Shown in pieces: positions 17,086 through 26,762 of a DNA stretch of 30,706 nt. Numbering within the stretch: position 1 is the first letter of the stretch; the number at the start of each line of letters is the position of its first letter. Made by a program: the position numbers and the translations under genes. The notes below the pieces were generated by a model. It did not search any database and was not told the DNA's origin. It was given only the letters and a program-made list of their open reading frames with translations. The stretch is from an uncultured Woeseia sp. Its GTDB lineage: Bacteria; Pseudomonadota; Gammaproteobacteria; Steroidobacterales; Woeseiaceae. The stretch lies in NCBI GenBank assembly GCA_937925605.1, contig CALALV010000041.1:1-30706 (forward strand), written 5' to 3'.

Positions 17086-18801
17086 ATGGGTGCCAACAAG
17101 GCCGCGCACGGCGGCGAGCTGAAGAACCTGTACCTGTCGGCCGAGGCGGCCGAGGAAGAAAAGCGCGCGGCGCGCGACTACCCGTCGTGGAACCTGACGC
17201 CGCGCCAGCTCTGTGACCTCGAGTTGCTGCTGAACGGCGCGTTTTCGCCGCTGGAGGGTTTTCTCGGGCGCGAGGATTACGACGCGGTCGTCGATGGCAT
17301 GCGGCTCGCCAACGGCCTGCTGTGGCCGATCCCGATCACGCTCGACGTGTCCGAGGCCTTCGCCGGGAGCCTCGAGCAGGGCCAGCGCATCGCGCTGCGC
17401 GATCTCGAGGGCGTGCTGGTCGCGACGCTCGAGGTCGGCGACGTCTGGACGCCCGACCGGCAGCGCGAGGCCGAGGGCGTGTTCGGCACGACAGATGCCG
17501 AGCATCCGGGCGTGCACTACCTGCTGAACGTCGCGAACCCGGTCTACGTCGGCGGCCGCCTGACCGGCGTCGAGCCGCCGACGCACTACGACTTCCGGCA
17601 CCTGCGCGACAGCCCCGCCGAGCTGCGCGAGCGCTTCGCGAAGCTCGGCTGGCGCAAGGTCGTCGCGTTCCAGACGCGCAACCCGATGCACCGCGCGCAC
17701 CAGGAACTGACGCAGCGGGCCGCGCGCGACGTGGAGGCCAACCTGCTGATCCACCCGGTAGTCGGCCTGACCAAGCCCGGCGATATTGACCACTTCACGC
17801 GCGTGCGCTGCTACGAGCTGCTCGTGCAGCGTTACCCGGAGCAGACCAGCATGCTCAGCCTGCTGCCGCTCGCGATGCGCATGGCGGGCCCGCGCGAAAC
17901 GCTGTGGCACGCAATCATCCGCAAGAACTTCGGCTGCACGCACCTGATCGTCGGCCGCGATCACGCCGGCCCGGGCAAGAACGCCGACGGCGAGGACTTC
18001 TACGGGCCGTACGACGCGCAGGAGCTCCTGAAGGCGCACGAGCAGGAGCTCGACATCACGATGGTGCCGTTCCGGCTCATGGTCTACGCGGAGAACCGCG
18101 CGCAGTACGTGCCGGTCGACGAGACCAGCGACGAGGATCACGTGCTGAACATCTCCGGCACCGAGCTGCGCCGGCGGCTGCAGGAGGGCCTCGAGATCCC
18201 CGAGTGGTTTTCGTTCCCCGAGGTCGTCGCCGAACTCAGGCGCAGCCACCCGCCGCGCCACCGGCAGGGCTTCGTCGTGTTCTTCACGGGCCTGTCCGGC
18301 TCCGGCAAGTCGACGGTCGCGAACGCGCTGATGACCAAGCTGCTCGAAATCGGCGGGCGCCAGGTCAGCCTGCTCGACGGCGACATCGTGCGCCAGAACC
18401 TGTCGAGCGAGCTCGGATTTTCCAAGGAACACCGCGACCTGAACATCCTGCGCATCGGCTTCGTCGCGAGCGAGATCGCCAAGCACGGCGGCATCGCGAT
18501 CTGCGCGCCGATCGCGCCGTACACGGCGACCCGGCGCAAGGTCCGCGATACCGTCACCGGCGCCGGCGGCGGCTTCGTCGAGGTGCACGTCGCCACGCCG
18601 CTCGAGGTCTGCGAGACCCGCGACCGCAAGGGCCTGTACGCGAAGGCGCGGGCCGGCATCATCCCGGAGTTCACGGGCATCAGCGACCCCTACGAGGCGC
18701 CGGCGCGACCCGAGGCGGTGATCGACACGAGCGAGATCACGCCGGACCTGGCCGCGCACCGGATCCTGGTCAAGCTGGAAAGCCTCGGGTTCATTCGCTA
18801 G
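17086..18801 (+). CDS. sat-cysC: Bifunctional sulfate adenylyltransferase / adenylylsulfate kinase
   Basis: This 571-aa fusion turns sulfate and ATP into APS and then phosphorylates APS to PAPS. The N-terminal part (to about 385) is the homomeric Sat type of ATP sulfurylase, with the catalytic QTRNPMHRAH at 196-205, the GRDHAGPG motif near 287 and the FRLMVYAE stretch. The C-terminal part (about 395-571) is APS kinase: P-loop GLSGSGKST at 402-410, the DGD motif near 427, the lid-side FSKEHRDLNILR and CAPIAPYTATRRKVR, and the RDRKGLYAKARAG motif. Both active sites look complete. The ATG at 17086 has AAGGAGGGGAG upstream at a long spacing. It replaces the heterodimeric CysDN found in enterobacteria. 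Confidence 0.96.
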   Translation: MGANKAAHGGELKNLYLSAEAAEEEKRAARDYPSWNLTPRQLCDLELLLNGAFSPLEGFLGREDYDAVVDGMRLANGLLWPIPITLDVSEAFAGSLEQGQRIALRDLEGVLVATLEVGDVWTPDRQREAEGVFGTTDAEHPGVHYLLNVANPVYVGGRLTGVEPPTHYDFRHLRDSPAELRERFAKLGWRKVVAFQTRNPMHRAHQELTQRAARDVEANLLIHPVVGLTKPGDIDHFTRVRCYELLVQRYPEQTSMLSLLPLAMRMAGPRETLWHAIIRKNFGCTHLIVGRDHAGPGKNADGEDFYGPYDAQELLKAHEQELDITMVPFRLMVYAENRAQYVPVDETSDEDHVLNISGTELRRRLQEGLEIPEWFSFPEVVAELRRSHPPRHRQGFVVFFTGLSGSGKSTVANALMTKLLEIGGRQVSLLDGDIVRQNLSSELGFSKEHRDLNILRIGFVASEIAKHGGIAICAPIAPYTATRRKVRDTVTGAGGGFVEVHVATPLEVCETRDRKGLYAKARAGIIPEFTGISDPYEAPARPEAVIDTSEITPDLAAHRILVKLESLGFIR

Positions 18802-18835
18802 GCTCGGAGAGCCCGGATATCCGCCAGTCCCCGCC

Positions 18836-20173
18836 ATGACCGCCCGCCTCTACATCAAGACCTACGGCTGCCAGATGAACGAGTACGACTCGGAGAAGAT
18901 GGCGGACGTGCTGCGTGCCTCGCACGGCTACGAGCTGACCGACGACCCGGGCGAGGCCGACCTGCTGCTGGTCAACACCTGCTCGATCCGCGAGAAGGCC
19001 CAGGAAAAAGTCTTCTCCGAGCTGGGCCGCTGGCGGCCGTTCAAGGAGCAACGCCCCGGGATGCTGATCGGCGTCGCCGGCTGCGTCGCGAGCCAGGAGG
19101 GCGAGGGCATAACGAAGCGGGCGCCGTTCGTCGACATGGTGTTCGGCCCCCAGACCCTGCACCGCCTGCCCCAGATGCTGGACGAGGTGCGCGCGAAGGG
19201 CCAGCCGGTCGTCGACGTCAGCTTTCCCGAGATCGAGAAATTCGACCGGCTGCCCGAGCCGCGCGCCGAGGGTCCGACCGCATTCGTGTCGGTCATGGAG
19301 GGCTGCAGCAAGTACTGCACGTTCTGCGTCGTGCCCTACACGCGCGGCGAGGAGATCAGCCGGCCGCTCGAGGACGTGGTCGTCGAAGTCGTCAAGCTCG
19401 CCGGGCAGGGCGTGCGCGAGATCAACCTGCTGGGCCAGAACGTCAACGCATTCCGCGGGCCGATGCCGGACGGGCGGATCGCGGACCTGGCAACGCTGAT
19501 CTACTACGTCGCCGCGATCGACGGCGTCGAACGCATCCGCTTCACGACCTCGCACCCCGTGGAATTCACCGACAGCCTGGTGCAGGCCTACGCCGAGGTG
19601 CCGAAGCTCGCGAACTTCCTGCACCTGCCGGTGCAGAGCGGCTCCGACCGCATCCTGGCGCGGATGAAGCGCGGGCACACGGCGCTCGAGTACAAGCAGA
19701 AGATCCGTCGCCTGCGCGAGGCGCGGCCGGGCATCTCGATCTCGTCCGATTTCATCGTCGGCTTCCCCGGCGAAACCGAGGCGGACTTCGCGCAGACGAT
19801 GCGACTGGTCGAGGAGATTGGCTTCGACCAGTCGTTCAGTTTCATCTACAGCGCGCGGCCCGGCACGCCGGCAGGCAGCTACGCCGACGACACGCCGCTC
19901 GCGGTCAAGAAAGAGCGGCTCGCGCGCCTGCAGGAACGGATCAACCGGCAGGCGCTCGAAATCAGCCGCGCGATGGTCGGCACGACCCAGCGCATTCTCG
20001 TCGAGAAGCCGTCGAAGAAGGATCCGCGGCAGATGAGCGGCCGCACCGAGAACATGCGCTGGGTGAATTTCGACGGCGATGCCGCGCTGATCGGGCGCTT
20101 CGTCGACGTCGTCGTGACCGAGGCCCTGCCGAACTCGCTGCGTGGCCGGCTGGTCGCGCCCCGCGCCGCCTGA
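18836..20173 (+). CDS. miaB: tRNA-2-methylthio-N6-dimethylallyladenosine synthase MiaB
   Basis: This 445-aa radical-SAM methylthiotransferase adds the 2-methylthio group to i6A37 of tRNAs that read U-starting codons. The N-terminal domain holds the three ligands of the auxiliary [4Fe-4S] cluster, Cys12 (TYGCQMN), Cys49 (VNTCSIR) and Cys83 (AGCVAS); the radical-SAM cluster cysteines are Cys157, Cys161 and Cys164 in CSKYCTFC. The TRAM domain follows from about residue 370 (QRILVEKPSKKDPRQMSGRTENMRWVNF). All positions equal those in E. coli MiaB. It starts at ATG 18836, 34 bases after the sat-cysC stop, and may share its transcript. Confidence 0.97.
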   Translation: MTARLYIKTYGCQMNEYDSEKMADVLRASHGYELTDDPGEADLLLVNTCSIREKAQEKVFSELGRWRPFKEQRPGMLIGVAGCVASQEGEGITKRAPFVDMVFGPQTLHRLPQMLDEVRAKGQPVVDVSFPEIEKFDRLPEPRAEGPTAFVSVMEGCSKYCTFCVVPYTRGEEISRPLEDVVVEVVKLAGQGVREINLLGQNVNAFRGPMPDGRIADLATLIYYVAAIDGVERIRFTTSHPVEFTDSLVQAYAEVPKLANFLHLPVQSGSDRILARMKRGHTALEYKQKIRRLREARPGISISSDFIVGFPGETEADFAQTMRLVEEIGFDQSFSFIYSARPGTPAGSYADDTPLAVKKERLARLQERINRQALEISRAMVGTTQRILVEKPSKKDPRQMSGRTENMRWVNFDGDAALIGRFVDVVVTEALPNSLRGRLVAPRAA

Positions 20174-20188
20174 GGCATACCGTCCGCG

Positions 20189-20203
20189 GACCGCGTTGCG
20201 GTC
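20189..20203 (+). terminator. Short hairpin after miaB
   Basis: GACCGC (20189-20194) and GCGGTC (20198-20203) pair perfectly around a GTT loop, followed only by TTAT. It is too short on T residues to be a sure terminator, but it lies 15 bases after the miaB stop and could attenuate read-through. Confidence 0.3.
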
Positions 20204-20308
20204 TTATGACAAAGGCGCCGCGAGCGGACATCTGCTATTCCCTCGGGCAATCGATCGCGGTAGGCTTTCCCCTGAGCCAGTACTCGCATCGAGGGCGCCC
20301 GACCACCA

Positions 20309-21292
<984 letters not shown>

Positions 21293-21306
21293 GCGCGCGC
21301 CTCGTC

Positions 21307-21780
21307 GTGCAGCTGCAGGTCGCCTGCGACGGCGAGCGGCTGCCGGACGAGGCGTTCGCACAGGGCTGGTGCGAGGCGGCTCTCGCGGCCGCCGGCCGGA
21401 CGCCGGGGCACGAGACCGAGATCGCGGTGCGGCTGGTCGACGAGGCCGAGAGCCGCGCGCTGAACCGGCGCTACCGGGACCGCGACCGCCCGACCAACGT
21501 GCTGTCCTTCCCGGCCGCCGACGACCTCCCGCTGCCCGACGACGACGCGTTGCCGCTGGGCGATCTCGTGCTGTGCGCGCCGGTGGTGCTGCGCGAGGCG
21601 GCCGAGCAGGGCAAGGACGCGGACGCGCACTGGGCGCACCTGCTGGTGCACGGCACGCTGCACCTGCTCGGCTACGACCACGCCGAGGCGGTCGGGGCCG
21701 CGGAGATGGAAGCGCTGGAGACGGCGATCCTGGCGGCCCGCGGGCTGCCCGATCCCTACGCGGCGCGGGAAACCGGCTGA
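21307..21780 (+). CDS. ybeY: Endoribonuclease YbeY (16S rRNA maturation)
   Basis: This 157-aa zinc-dependent RNase trims the 3' end of 16S rRNA and takes part in ribosome quality control. The zinc motif HGTLHLLGYDH is complete with His115, His119 and His125, and DRPTNVLSFP and LGDLVLCAPVV match the family. The annotated start is GTG at 21307, but no SD precedes it and the reading frame extends upstream: a CTG at 21289 would overlap the ybeZ stop (CTGA), has GAGGG nine bases upstream, and adds six residues (LSARLV) that align with the E. coli N-terminus. So the true start may be further upstream. Confidence 0.95.
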   Translation: MQLQVACDGERLPDEAFAQGWCEAALAAAGRTPGHETEIAVRLVDEAESRALNRRYRDRDRPTNVLSFPAADDLPLPDDDALPLGDLVLCAPVVLREAAEQGKDADAHWAHLLVHGTLHLLGYDHAEAVGAAEMEALETAILAARGLPDPYAARETG

Positions 21781-21789
21781 CGGCTGGGC

Positions 21790-21795
21790 TACAAT
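21790..21795 (+). promoter_or_regulatory. Candidate -10 element for corC
   Basis: TACAAT is followed directly by GGCCGGCC, 50 bases before the corC ATG. No good -35 hexamer lies 16-18 bases upstream, so it may be a minor promoter inside the ybeZ-ybeY-corC-lnt operon. Confidence 0.35.
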
Positions 21796-21845
21796 GGCCG
21801 GCCGTCCGGCTTCAGTAACGACGCAGTACCCCGACAACGAGTCCG

Positions 21846-22715
21846 ATGACCGACAAACCGCCGAGTACCGGCGGCGCAGGGAATCCCGGATGGATCGCGC
21901 GTGTCGTGCGCGCGATCCGCGGCGAGCCCTGGAGCCGCGAAGAAATACAGGATCTGCTGCAACAGGCTGAAAGCGTCTTCGACCCCGACGAGCAGAACAT
22001 GCTTGCCGGGGTGCTCGAGGTAGCTGAGACGCAGGTGCGCGACGTCATGATCCCGCGTTCGCAGATGGTCGTGATCGAGCGCGACCAGCGGCTCGAGGAC
22101 ATGCTCCCGGTGATCATCGAGTCGGGCCACTCGCGCTTCCCCGTGATCGGCGAGGACCGCGACGAAGTGCTCGGCGTGCTGCTGGCCAAGGACCTGCTGA
22201 AGCATTTCGCGAATCCCGGCGGCGAGCTGGATCTCGGCAAATACATCCGCCCGCTGGCCGTCATTCCCGAGTCGAAGCGCCTGAACTCCCTGCTGAAGGA
22301 ATTTCGCGACACGCACAGCCACATGGCGATCGTCGTCGACGAGTACGGGGGCGTGTCCGGGCTGCTGACCATCGAGGACGTGCTGGAGGAAATCGTCGGC
22401 GAGATCGACGACGAGCACGACCGCGAGGAGATCGAGTCCATCCAGCGCGATGCCGACCGCGACGGCCAGCCCTGCTGGAGCGTGCGCGCGCTGACCCGCA
22501 TCGAGGACTTCAACGAGTACTTCGCCGTGGAACTCGACGACGAGCTGTACGACACCGTCGGCGGGCTCGTCATGCACGAGCTCGGCCGCCTGCCGCGCCG
22601 CGGCGAGAGCCTGCAGTTCGGCGGCTTCGAGTTCCGCGTGACCCGCGCGGACCGCCGCCGCATCGACTCGCTGCAGGTGCAGCGCCTGCCCCCACGCGAC
22701 GACGCCGACGGGTGA
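21846..22715 (+). CDS. corC: CBS-domain protein CorC (YbeX)
   Basis: This 289-aa soluble protein belongs to the HlyC/CorC family. It has two CBS domains (about residues 65-125 and 130-187; for example VRDVMIPRSQMVVIERDQR and MAIVVDEYGGVSGLLTIEDVL) and the C-terminal CorC_HlyC domain (about 205-285, with NEYFAVELDDELYDTVGGLVM). There are no membrane spans, as in YbeX and unlike the larger DUF21-bearing relatives. It is associated with cobalt and magnesium efflux, and in the ybeZ-ybeY context also with ribosome physiology, but its action is not settled. Its TGA overlaps the lnt start (GTGATG), implying coupling. Confidence 0.94.
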   Translation: MTDKPPSTGGAGNPGWIARVVRAIRGEPWSREEIQDLLQQAESVFDPDEQNMLAGVLEVAETQVRDVMIPRSQMVVIERDQRLEDMLPVIIESGHSRFPVIGEDRDEVLGVLLAKDLLKHFANPGGELDLGKYIRPLAVIPESKRLNSLLKEFRDTHSHMAIVVDEYGGVSGLLTIEDVLEEIVGEIDDEHDREEIESIQRDADRDGQPCWSVRALTRIEDFNEYFAVELDDELYDTVGGLVMHELGRLPRRGESLQFGGFEFRVTRADRRRIDSLQVQRLPPRDDADG

Positions 22716-24250
22716 TGGCGACGCGCGCCGGCGTGCGCCTGCCCGAGCTGCTGGATCGCTACCCGCGCGCCGGCCTGCTGCCGCTCGCGGCGAGCGGCGC
22801 GCTGCTCACGCTCGCGTTCGCGCCGTTCGACCTCTACGGGCTCGCGCCGCTTGCGCTCGTGCCGTTGTTCCTCGTCGCCCTGCACGGCACGCCGCGGCAG
22901 GCAGCGCGAGCCGGTTTCGCGTTCGGTGCCGGGCTGTTCCTGGCCGGCACTTACTGGGTCACGATCTCGATTCACGTGTTCGGCCGGGCGCCGCTCGCGC
23001 TTGCCGTGTTCCTGATGCTCGCGCTGGTCGCGATCATGGCCGCGTGGCTGGCCGCCTGCGGCTGGCTCGTCGCACGGCTTGCCGCGCGTCGCCCCGGCCG
23101 TTTGCTCGTCGCCGCGCCGGCGGCCTGGCTCGTCGTCGAGTGGCTGCGCGGCTGGGTGCTGACCGGTTTTCCCTGGCTGAGCCTGGGCTACGGCCAGGTC
23201 GACTCGCCGCTCGGCGCGCTGCTGCCGGTCGCCGGCGTCTACGGCGTCTCGCTGCTGGTCGCGGTGAGCGCGGTCGGCCTCGCGCTGGCGGCATCCGGCT
23301 GGCGGCCGCTCGCGATGCTCGTCGTCGCCGCGCTGCCGTGGATCGGCGGTGCGCTGCTGCCGCAGACCGGCTGGACCCGCCCCGCGGGCGAGCCGCTGAC
23401 GGTCACGCTGGTGCAGGGCGGCGTGTCGCAGGACCGCAAGTGGCTGCCGCAGCAGTTCCGGCCGACGCTCGAGCTGTACCGCAATGCGCTGCTCGCGGCC
23501 GCCGACAGCGAAATCGTCGTCTGGCCCGAAGTCGCGATCCCGGCGCTCGACACGCGCGTCGAGCCGTGGATCGAGATCGTTGCCGGCGACCTGCGCGCCG
23601 GCCAGACGCTGCTCTACGGCATCCTCGAGCAGGACGTCGAGGACATCTACAACAGCGTGATCCGCCTCGATGCCCGCGGCCGCCAGGTCTACCGGAAGCG
23701 GCACCTCGTGCCCTTCGGCGAGTATTTCCCGGTGCCGGACTTCGTGCGCTCCTGGATGCGCCTGCTGAGCCTGCCGCACAGCGATCTCGCGGCCGGCGCC
23801 GCAGACCAGCCGCTGATCGAGACGGCGGGCGGCGAGCGCATCGCCGTCGCGATCTGCTACGAGGATGCCTACGGCAGCGAGCAGCTGTACGCCTTTCCCG
23901 AGGCGACGCTGATCGTCAACGTCAGCAACGACGCCTGGTTCGGCGACTCGATCGCGCCGCACCAGCACCTGCAGATTGCCCGCGTCCGGGCCCGCGAAGT
24001 CGGGCGGTACGCGGTGCGGGCGACCAACAACGGGATCAGCGCGCTGATCGGGCCTGACGGCGCCGTTCTCGAACGCGCCCCGCAGTTTCGCTTCGCGACG
24101 CTGACCGGCGAGGTCGTACCGCTCGGTGGCCTGACGCCTTACGCGCGTACCGGCAACCTGCCGGTCGTGCTGCTGGCCGCGCTGGCGCTCGCCGGGCTCG
24201 CCGTGGCGGGCCGGGCGCGGCCGGCTGCGGAATCCGGGAAATCCCGTTAA
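22715..24250 (+). CDS. lnt: Apolipoprotein N-acyltransferase
   Basis: This inner-membrane enzyme (511 residues from this start) adds the third acyl chain to the N-terminal cysteine of lipoproteins, the last step after Lgt and LspA. About six N-terminal membrane spans are followed by a periplasmic carbon-nitrogen hydrolase domain. The catalytic triad is visible: Glu in WPEVAIPA (codon 23528), Lys in YRKRHLVPFGEY (codon 23696) and Cys in ICYEDAYG (codon 23855). The NVSNDAWFGDSIAPHQHLQIARVRA segment is also typical. The ATG at 22715 shares one base with the corC stop; a GTG at 22712 is an equally possible start. LptE, a client lipoprotein, is coded downstream. Confidence 0.96.
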   Translation: MATRAGVRLPELLDRYPRAGLLPLAASGALLTLAFAPFDLYGLAPLALVPLFLVALHGTPRQAARAGFAFGAGLFLAGTYWVTISIHVFGRAPLALAVFLMLALVAIMAAWLAACGWLVARLAARRPGRLLVAAPAAWLVVEWLRGWVLTGFPWLSLGYGQVDSPLGALLPVAGVYGVSLLVAVSAVGLALAASGWRPLAMLVVAALPWIGGALLPQTGWTRPAGEPLTVTLVQGGVSQDRKWLPQQFRPTLELYRNALLAAADSEIVVWPEVAIPALDTRVEPWIEIVAGDLRAGQTLLYGILEQDVEDIYNSVIRLDARGRQVYRKRHLVPFGEYFPVPDFVRSWMRLLSLPHSDLAAGAADQPLIETAGGERIAVAICYEDAYGSEQLYAFPEATLIVNVSNDAWFGDSIAPHQHLQIARVRAREVGRYAVRATNNGISALIGPDGAVLERAPQFRFATLTGEVVPLGGLTPYARTGNLPVVLLAALALAGLAVAGRARPAAESGKSR

Positions 24251-24253
24251 GCT
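24225..24253 (+). promoter_or_regulatory. Possible leuS promoter
   Basis: TAAGCT (24248-24253, containing the lnt stop) lies 17 bases after a poor -35 (CTGCGG, 24225-24230) and is followed by TGGCCG. The evidence is mainly the shared 11-mer with the element ahead of the MarC-family gene. Confidence 0.22.
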
Positions 24254-24305
24254 TGGCCGTTTATGCCGCCGCCGGCGGCGCCCCCCAGGTCATAGCCAGG
24301 CGAAG

Positions 24306-26762
24306 ATGAGCAAGGAAGTCCGTTACCAACCCGACGAGGTCGAGCGGGTCGCACGGGAGTTCTGGGACGCGGAACGCTGTTTCGAGGTCGACGAGGATCC
24401 CGCCAAAGACAAGTTCTACTGTCTCACCATGTTCCCGTACCCGAGCGGCCAGCTGCACATGGGGCACGTGCGGGTCTTCACGATTTCGGACGTCATCGCG
24501 CGCTACCAGCGCATGCAGGGCCGGCACGTGCTGCAACCGATGGGCTGGGATGCGTTCGGCATGCCCGCCGAGAACGCGGCGATCAAGCGTGGCGTGCCGC
24601 CGGCCGAGTGGACCTACAAGAACATCGACTACATGCGCGGCCAGCTCAAGCGCCTGGGCTACGGCTACGACTGGTCGCGCGAGGTCACGACCTGCAAGCC
24701 CGAGTATTACCGCTGGGAACAGTGGCTGTTCGTGCGCCTGTTCAGGAAGGGCCTCGTCTACCGCAAGAACTCGATCGTCAACTGGGACCCGGTGGACCAG
24801 ACCGTGCTCGCCAACGAGCAGGTGATCGACGGCCGCGGCTGGCGCTCCGACGCGCTGGTCGAGCGCCGCGAAATCCCGCAGTGGTTCATGAAGATCACCG
24901 CCTACGCGGACGAGCTGCTCGAGACGCTGGACTCGATGGACGGTTGGCCCGAGCCGGTCAAGACCATGCAGCGCAACTGGATCGGCCGCTCCGAGGGCGT
25001 GGAACTCGGCTTCGACGTCGACGGCGAGGACGAGCCGCTGACCGTCTTCACGACGCGGCCTGACACGCTGGCCGGCGCCACCTACATGGCCGTGGCCGCC
25101 GAACACCCGGTCGCGCAGAAGGCCGCGGAGCGCGATCCGGAAATCGCGGCCTTCGTCGAGGACTGCAAGAAGATGCAGGCCGCCGAGGCCGCGCTCGAGA
25201 CGATGGAAAAGAAAGGCATGGCCCTCGGCGTCGAGGCCACGCACCCGTTGACCGGCGAGAAGATCCCGGTCTGGGTCGCGAACTTCGTGCTGATGGGCTA
25301 CGGCACCGGCGCGATCATGGCCGTGCCCGGCCACGACGAGCGCGACTGGGAGTTTGCGAAGAAATACGGCCTGCCGATCAAGCAGGTCGTCGCGCCCGAA
25401 GATGGCAGCGAGATCGACGTGCAGCAGGCGGCCTGGCCCGAGTACGGCGTCGTCGTCAACTCCGGCAAGTACGACGGCATGAACTACCAGCAGGCCTTCG
25501 ACGCGATCGCGGAGCGTTTCGAGCAGGAGGGCCGCGGCAAACGTACTGTCAACTACCGGCTGCGCGACTGGGGCGTGTCGCGCCAGCGCTACTGGGGCAC
25601 GCCGATCCCGATCATCTACTGCGACGACTGTGGCGCCGTGCCGGTGCCCGAGGACGACCTGCCCGTCGTGCTGCCGGAGGACGTCGAGTTCACCGGCGTC
25701 GGCTCGCCGCTCAGGGAGATGGACGAGTTCGTCAACGCCGACTGCCCCGCTTGCGGCAAGGCGGCGCGCCGCGAGACCGACACCTTCGATACCTTCGTCG
25801 AGTCCTCGTGGTATTTCTCACGCTATGCCTCGCCCGGCTGCAATACGGCCATGTTCGACGAGCGCGAGGCCTACTGGATGCCGGTCGACCAGTACACCGG
25901 CGGCATCGAGCACGCGATCCTGCACCTGCTGTACGCGCGTTTCTTCCAGAAGCTGATGCGCGACGAGGGCCTGTCGGCCGCGGACGAACCGTTCGCCAAC
26001 CTGCTTACCCAGGGCATGGTGCTGAAGGACGGCGCAAAGATGTCCAAGGCCAAGGGCAACACGGTGGACCCGCAGGAGCTGATCGACCGTTACGGCGCCG
26101 ACACCGTGCGCCTGTTCATGATGTCGGCCGCGCCGCCCGAGACGGCGCTCGAATGGTCGGACGACGGCGTGCAGGGTGCCTACCGCTTCCTCAAGCGTTT
26201 CTGGCACGCGGTCCACGCGCACCGCGCGAGCGGCGCGGTCGAACCGCTGGACGCCGACGCGCTCGACGCTGCGCAGAAAGAACTGCGGCTCAAGACCCAC
26301 CAGACGATCGCCAAGGTCGGCGACGACGTCGGTCGCCGCTACAAGTTCAACACGGCGGTCGCGGCGACGATGGAGCTGCTGAACGCGATCAACCGCTTCG
26401 ACGACGCCCGTCCGCAGGGCCGCGCCGTCGTGCAGGAAGCGCTCGAGGCGATCGTGCTGCTGCTGTCGCCGATCGTGCCGCACGTGTGCCACGTGCTCTG
26501 GGAGGTGCTCGGGCACGACAAGGCGCTCGTGTACGAGGCCTGGCCCGCCGCCGACGCCGCGGCGCTCGAGCAGGAGCGGGTCGAAATCGTCGTGCAGGTC
26601 AATGGCAAGCTGCGCGGCCGGATCAGCGTCGCGGCGGACGCCGACAGGGACACGGTCTGCGAGCTGGCGCTGGCGGACGAGAACGTACGGCGCTTCGTGG
26701 CCGACAAGCCCGTGCGCAAGACGATCGTCGTCCCGGGACGGCTGGTGAATGTCGTCGTCTAG
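24306..26762 (+). CDS. leuS: Leucyl-tRNA synthetase
   Basis: This 818-aa class I synthetase charges tRNA-Leu. The HIGH-type motif is HMGH at residues 51-54 (in YPSGQLHMGHVRVF), the editing (CP1) domain is intact with TTRPDTLAGATYMAVAAEHP and the GTGAIMAVPGHDERDWEFA motif, and a Cys-pair zinc-like segment (YCDDCGAV and DCPACGKA) follows. The KMSKS loop reads KMSKA at 578-582, so its fifth position is Ala instead of Ser. The anticodon-binding and C-terminal domains are complete, ending KTIVVPGRLVNVVV. E. coli LeuRS is 860 residues, so this one is a little short. The ATG at 24306 is the standard MSKEVRYQPDEVER start. The last 14 bases overlap lptE. Confidence 0.98.
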   Translation: MSKEVRYQPDEVERVAREFWDAERCFEVDEDPAKDKFYCLTMFPYPSGQLHMGHVRVFTISDVIARYQRMQGRHVLQPMGWDAFGMPAENAAIKRGVPPAEWTYKNIDYMRGQLKRLGYGYDWSREVTTCKPEYYRWEQWLFVRLFRKGLVYRKNSIVNWDPVDQTVLANEQVIDGRGWRSDALVERREIPQWFMKITAYADELLETLDSMDGWPEPVKTMQRNWIGRSEGVELGFDVDGEDEPLTVFTTRPDTLAGATYMAVAAEHPVAQKAAERDPEIAAFVEDCKKMQAAEAALETMEKKGMALGVEATHPLTGEKIPVWVANFVLMGYGTGAIMAVPGHDERDWEFAKKYGLPIKQVVAPEDGSEIDVQQAAWPEYGVVVNSGKYDGMNYQQAFDAIAERFEQEGRGKRTVNYRLRDWGVSRQRYWGTPIPIIYCDDCGAVPVPEDDLPVVLPEDVEFTGVGSPLREMDEFVNADCPACGKAARRETDTFDTFVESSWYFSRYASPGCNTAMFDEREAYWMPVDQYTGGIEHAILHLLYARFFQKLMRDEGLSAADEPFANLLTQGMVLKDGAKMSKAKGNTVDPQELIDRYGADTVRLFMMSAAPPETALEWSDDGVQGAYRFLKRFWHAVHAHRASGAVEPLDADALDAAQKELRLKTHQTIAKVGDDVGRRYKFNTAVAATMELLNAINRFDDARPQGRAVVQEALEAIVLLLSPIVPHVCHVLWEVLGHDKALVYEAWPAADAAALEQERVEIVVQVNGKLRGRISVAADADRDTVCELALADENVRRFVADKPVRKTIVVPGRLVNVVV

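Noticed and set aside
24270..24290. GC palindrome between lnt and leuS (CCGCCGGCGG core) as a terminator
   Set aside because: Short self-complementary GCC repeat with no T-run and no proper loop; expected by chance in this GC-rich DNA.
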